Source: CAWVSB01 sp036960375 (GTDB lineage: Bacteria > Pseudomonadota > Gammaproteobacteria > Pseudomonadales > CAWVSB01). From it: a stretch of 64,000 nt of DNA. Made by a program: the position numbers and the translations under genes. Positions 61,528 through 64,000 of the stretch are shown here, one piece after another. Every line of letters starts with the position of its first letter. The first letter of the stretch is position 1. The notes below the pieces were generated by a model, which was not told where the DNA came from, made no database searches, and worked only from the letters and a program-made list of their open reading frames with translations. The DNA is taken from positions 434,001 through 498,000 of the forward strand of contig JBALVY010000003.1 in assembly GCA_036960375.1 (NCBI GenBank), read 5' to 3'.

Positions 61528-62175
61528 ATGAATAGTAAAACGGAATACTCCCAGCAGGGTGTGGCGTTAATCGTTAGTTTGGTCATTCTGTTGGTTCTGA
61601 CGGTTGCCGGTGTGGCTGCAATGCAATCCAACGCGTTGCAGTCCAAGCTTGCCACCGTAGGTCAGGAGCGACAGCGTGCTTTTGAGGGTGCGGAAGCCGC
61701 ACTGCGATTGGCAGAGCGCGCTGTAGAAGAAGACCCCAGCGGAATTTACCAAAACGAAAACCACTATAACGATTGTTCTAGTGGTCTGTGTTTCGACGAG
61801 GTGTGTAGCGGTGGCCGATGCTTTCAGGGCTGCTGGGATACCGTGAACGATCCGACAGGCTGTACCGTGGTTGTGAATAGCGATAGCTCCAGTTGCAGCA
61901 GTGTGGGCTACTCCGCCGCTGAACGGGAGCCTTGGTATGACACCACCTTGAATGTCTGGAGCAACGCCGGTAAACACGGCACGATTACAGTGCCCGGCCT
62001 GAATACAGCGGTGAAATATATTACCGAGTTTCGTTGTTTTGTGCCGATAGATGCGGCAGCCGAAATGTCCGAGAGCAATGCCACACCGCTGTATCGAGTC
62101 ACCGTACGCTCAATTAGTAATTCCGGCAGAGCAGAAGTCATGCTTCAGTCAACCTATATGCGTGTTGAGAACTGA
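61528..62175 (+). CDS. pilX: Type IV pilus minor pilin PilX
   Basis: 215 residues. N-terminal SQQG|VALIVSLVILLVLTVAGV is the PilX-type processing site; the usual Glu at position 5 of the mature chain is Val here, as is common in this family. MQSNALQSKLATVGQERQRA and FEGAEAALRLAERAVEED follow, typical for PilX. The middle is rich in cysteine (DCSSGLCFDEVCSGGRCF). It lies between pilW and pilY1 and would take part in the priming complex. Confidence 0.9.
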   Translation: MNSKTEYSQQGVALIVSLVILLVLTVAGVAAMQSNALQSKLATVGQERQRAFEGAEAALRLAERAVEEDPSGIYQNENHYNDCSSGLCFDEVCSGGRCFQGCWDTVNDPTGCTVVVNSDSSSCSSVGYSAAEREPWYDTTLNVWSNAGKHGTITVPGLNTAVKYITEFRCFVPIDAAAEMSESNATPLYRVTVRSISNSGRAEVMLQSTYMRVEN

Positions 62176-62209
62176 TATTGGTTCAGTCAAGAATTAGAAG
62201 GTAATTATC

Positions 62210-64000
62210 ATGAAATTATTGCGTAAAGAACCGGATAAACATACGGGCTATGGCGTTTCATTATGTCTGCTTATGTTGTCTTTCTGCGCAGGCAGTGTAT
62301 CTGCCGCCACATCGACCGATTATGCGTTTGAGCCACCCTTCATTAAGAGTAGCGCAACACCCAAGGTCATGCTGAGTCTGTCTAACGATGAGCAGCTGTT
62401 CCGTAAGGCTTATAGCGACTATGAAGATATGGATCTCGATGGTGAGATAGACACGACCTATGACCACAGTCAGACTTATCGCGGTTATTTTGGCTCTAGT
62501 GTCTGTTATTCCTACGATAGTGCGGCTAGTTACTTTAGCGCCGAATCACTAGCTGAGCCCGTTGACACGGGTGTAGATGATGACGAAGGCGCGGATATTT
62601 TGACAGCAGATAATTATTGTTCTGGTACCGGCCAATGGCACGGCAACTTCCTTAATTGGGCCACAATGACCCGTATCGATATGGTGCGTCAGGCGCTCTA
62701 TGGTGGCAAGCGCAGTACCGATACCGCTGCCTCTACCGTACTGGAACGCGCTTATTTACCTAATGACGGGCATAGCTTTGCCAAATACTATGCTGGCGCT
62801 GATTTATCGTATTTGACTCCGGCCTCTGTTCGTACCACTGAGGTGACCTTTTGTAATACCACCCCGGCAACAACGGGCTATTCGCAGGATGTGACTACGG
62901 CACCTATTATACGTATAGCCAAGTCTGATGAGCGCACATGGGCGATGCAAGGAGGCAAACAATGTCAGGAAAATGACGTAGCGGCAGGCGACTATGTCGG
63001 GCAGCGAGTCATCAGGGTAAACGTGTGTTCCAATACTGATGCATTGGAGGATTTTTGCCAAACCTATACCACGGATGCGGGCGACGCCAGTAGTAAGCCT
63101 GTAGGTTTGTTACAGGAACTGGGTGATGCACTGGAATTTGGTTTGTTTACTGGAAGCTATGGTAAGAACCAGTCCGGTGGTGTGCTGCGCAAGAACGTCG
63201 GTGTATTTGATGAGGTGAATGAAAATGGCACCTTTGATTCAACTGCGGCAGGTATTGTCGCTAATGTTGACGCATTACGTATTTTTGGTTACGACCATGC
63301 CAGTGGAAATTATACCGATGTATTAGAGGGCGATAGTTGTACCGATGGAGCTCAGGCTGATGCAGATGGCACCTGTGTCAACTGGGGCAACCCGCTAAGT
63401 GAAATGTTAACCGAGTGCTACCGTTATTTTGGGGGGGATAGCGCTACGGCGGATTCAAATTTCACTAGTGACGATAGTACTTTTGTTTCGGGCTTGACTA
63501 ATGATGTTACCTGGACTGATCCACTGACGGCTGATACATCGTGTGCAAAACTGGCTGTAGTTGCTATTAGCGGCGATTTAAACTCTTACGATCACGACCA
63601 GATTTCTACTAGTTTGTTATCCGCTATCCAGAGTAAAACTGATGCTGTTGGTGATACAGAAGGCATTAGTGATCAAGATTATTATATCGGTTTCACCGGC
63701 CCCGATAATATCGAAAATGGTCAGTGTTCAGAAAAAAATGTTTCCGATGGCTTGAGTGAAGTTCAGGGTCTGTGTCCGTCAGGGGCAGCAATGGAGGGCG
63801 GATTTCTAGGTACAGGTTCGGCTTTTAGAGCTAAAACAGTTGATCTTCGTAGTGACCTGGATGGCGATCAGTTAGTCGATACCTACGGTATTTCTCTGGG
63901 CGGTGATGTACCGGTATTCACCATCGATGTGCCGAATAAAGACGGTTATACAGTTCATATTGTGCCCGCCTGTCACAGCTATACCCGCCAGGTTGCAGGC
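62210..64000 (+). CDS. pilY1: Type IV pilus tip adhesin PilY1, 3' end cut by window
   Basis: 597 codons are open from the ATG at 62210 to the right edge, with no stop. A signal peptide (VSLCLLMLSFCAGSVSA) is followed by PilY1-type sequence: FIKSSATPKVMLSLSNDEQL, a YSDYEDMDLDGEIDTTYD segment with calcium-loop spacing, then GQWHGNFLNWATMTRIDMVR and ALYGGKRSTD. PilY1 is a tip-located adhesin and mechanosensor that needs minor pilins for export; the C-terminal beta-propeller is beyond the window. The many cysteines (at least a dozen) suggest disulfide bracing. Confidence 0.93.
   Translation, partial: MKLLRKEPDKHTGYGVSLCLLMLSFCAGSVSAATSTDYAFEPPFIKSSATPKVMLSLSNDEQLFRKAYSDYEDMDLDGEIDTTYDHSQTYRGYFGSSVCYSYDSAASYFSAESLAEPVDTGVDDDEGADILTADNYCSGTGQWHGNFLNWATMTRIDMVRQALYGGKRSTDTAASTVLERAYLPNDGHSFAKYYAGADLSYLTPASVRTTEVTFCNTTPATTGYSQDVTTAPIIRIAKSDERTWAMQGGKQCQENDVAAGDYVGQRVIRVNVCSNTDALEDFCQTYTTDAGDASSKPVGLLQELGDALEFGLFTGSYGKNQSGGVLRKNVGVFDEVNENGTFDSTAAGIVANVDALRIFGYDHASGNYTDVLEGDSCTDGAQADADGTCVNWGNPLSEMLTECYRYFGGDSATADSNFTSDDSTFVSGLTNDVTWTDPLTADTSCAKLAVVAISGDLNSYDHDQISTSLLSAIQSKTDAVGDTEGISDQDYYIGFTGPDNIENGQCSEKNVSDGLSEVQGLCPSGAAMEGGFLGTGSAFRAKTVDLRSDLDGDQLVDTYGISLGGDVPVFTIDVPNKDGYTVHIVPACHSYTRQVAG

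Noticed and set aside
61166..61535. Antisense and shifted frames over the pilW repeats (Val-Ser-Val-Pro type repeats)
   Set aside because: These are by-products of the 12-base repeats; the sense frame is explained by PilW.

Overview
The window reads as a chromosomal stretch of a Gram-negative gammaproteobacterium of moderate GC, most likely a marine or aquatic one. The signs are a Pseudomonas-like order nadC, DUF1631 gene, ampD, ampE; the block miaB-ybeZ-ybeY-corC-lnt-leuS-lptE-holA; ribF-ileS-lspA-fkpB-ispH followed by minor-pilin genes; an OprF-type porin; and a long PyrB of the Shewanella type. A marine, steroid-using lineage (Cellvibrionales or Spongiibacteraceae-like) is an inference from gene content only. 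No rRNA, tRNA, CRISPR array, prophage, complete insertion sequence or plasmid gene was seen. Almost all genes are intact; the first (lrp) and last (pilY1) are cut by the window edges.

Layout. 1-1514: an Lrp-family regulator divergent from alanine dehydrogenase. 1515-2377: a long non-coding gap holding two different, roughly 160-170 base, nested inverted repeats. 2378-12908: heme A synthase, nadC, a membrane-anchored retropepsin-like protein, DUF1631, ampD-ampE, panE, yajQ, an AmpG-like muropeptide permease, an alkyltransferase-like protein and an SDR reductase. 13011-15800: fxsA-groES-groEL with an unusually readable heat-shock control region (two sigma-32-like promoters, one sigma-70-like promoter and a perfect CIRCE operator). 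15813-22482: a PHA-system protein, a PuuD-like membrane protein, a coiled-coil membrane protein, class I fumarase, pterin dehydratase, exonuclease I and pyrB. 22678-36242: murJ, a hydrolase, then the eight-gene minus-strand block from miaB to holA, a DUF1820 gene and an aminotransferase. 36696-40302: an envelope and osmotic-stress group (OprF-like porin, two MscS channels, a LEA14-like lipoprotein and a Pmp3/YqaE peptide).

40444-49825 is the accessory-looking part. An HsaC/TesB-type extradiol dioxygenase and an HsaA/TesA2-type flavin monooxygenase, consecutive activities in opening the steroid A ring, lie among two paralogous LuxR-type regulators of a TeiR-like architecture. They are followed by a MaoC protein, a NUDT7/19-like NUDIX hydrolase, a DUF7064-like protein and a HAD hydrolase. 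A palindrome upstream of the monooxygenase is a good operator candidate. The rest of a steroid pathway is not in the window.

50049-58856: uup, a DUF1653 gene, a CitE-like lyase, then ribF-ileS-lspA-fkpB-ispH, tightly packed. 58994-64000: the type IV pilus minor pilin operon fimT/fimU-pilV-pilW-pilX-pilY1. Its PilW ends in a low-complexity tail made by nine 12-base repeats.
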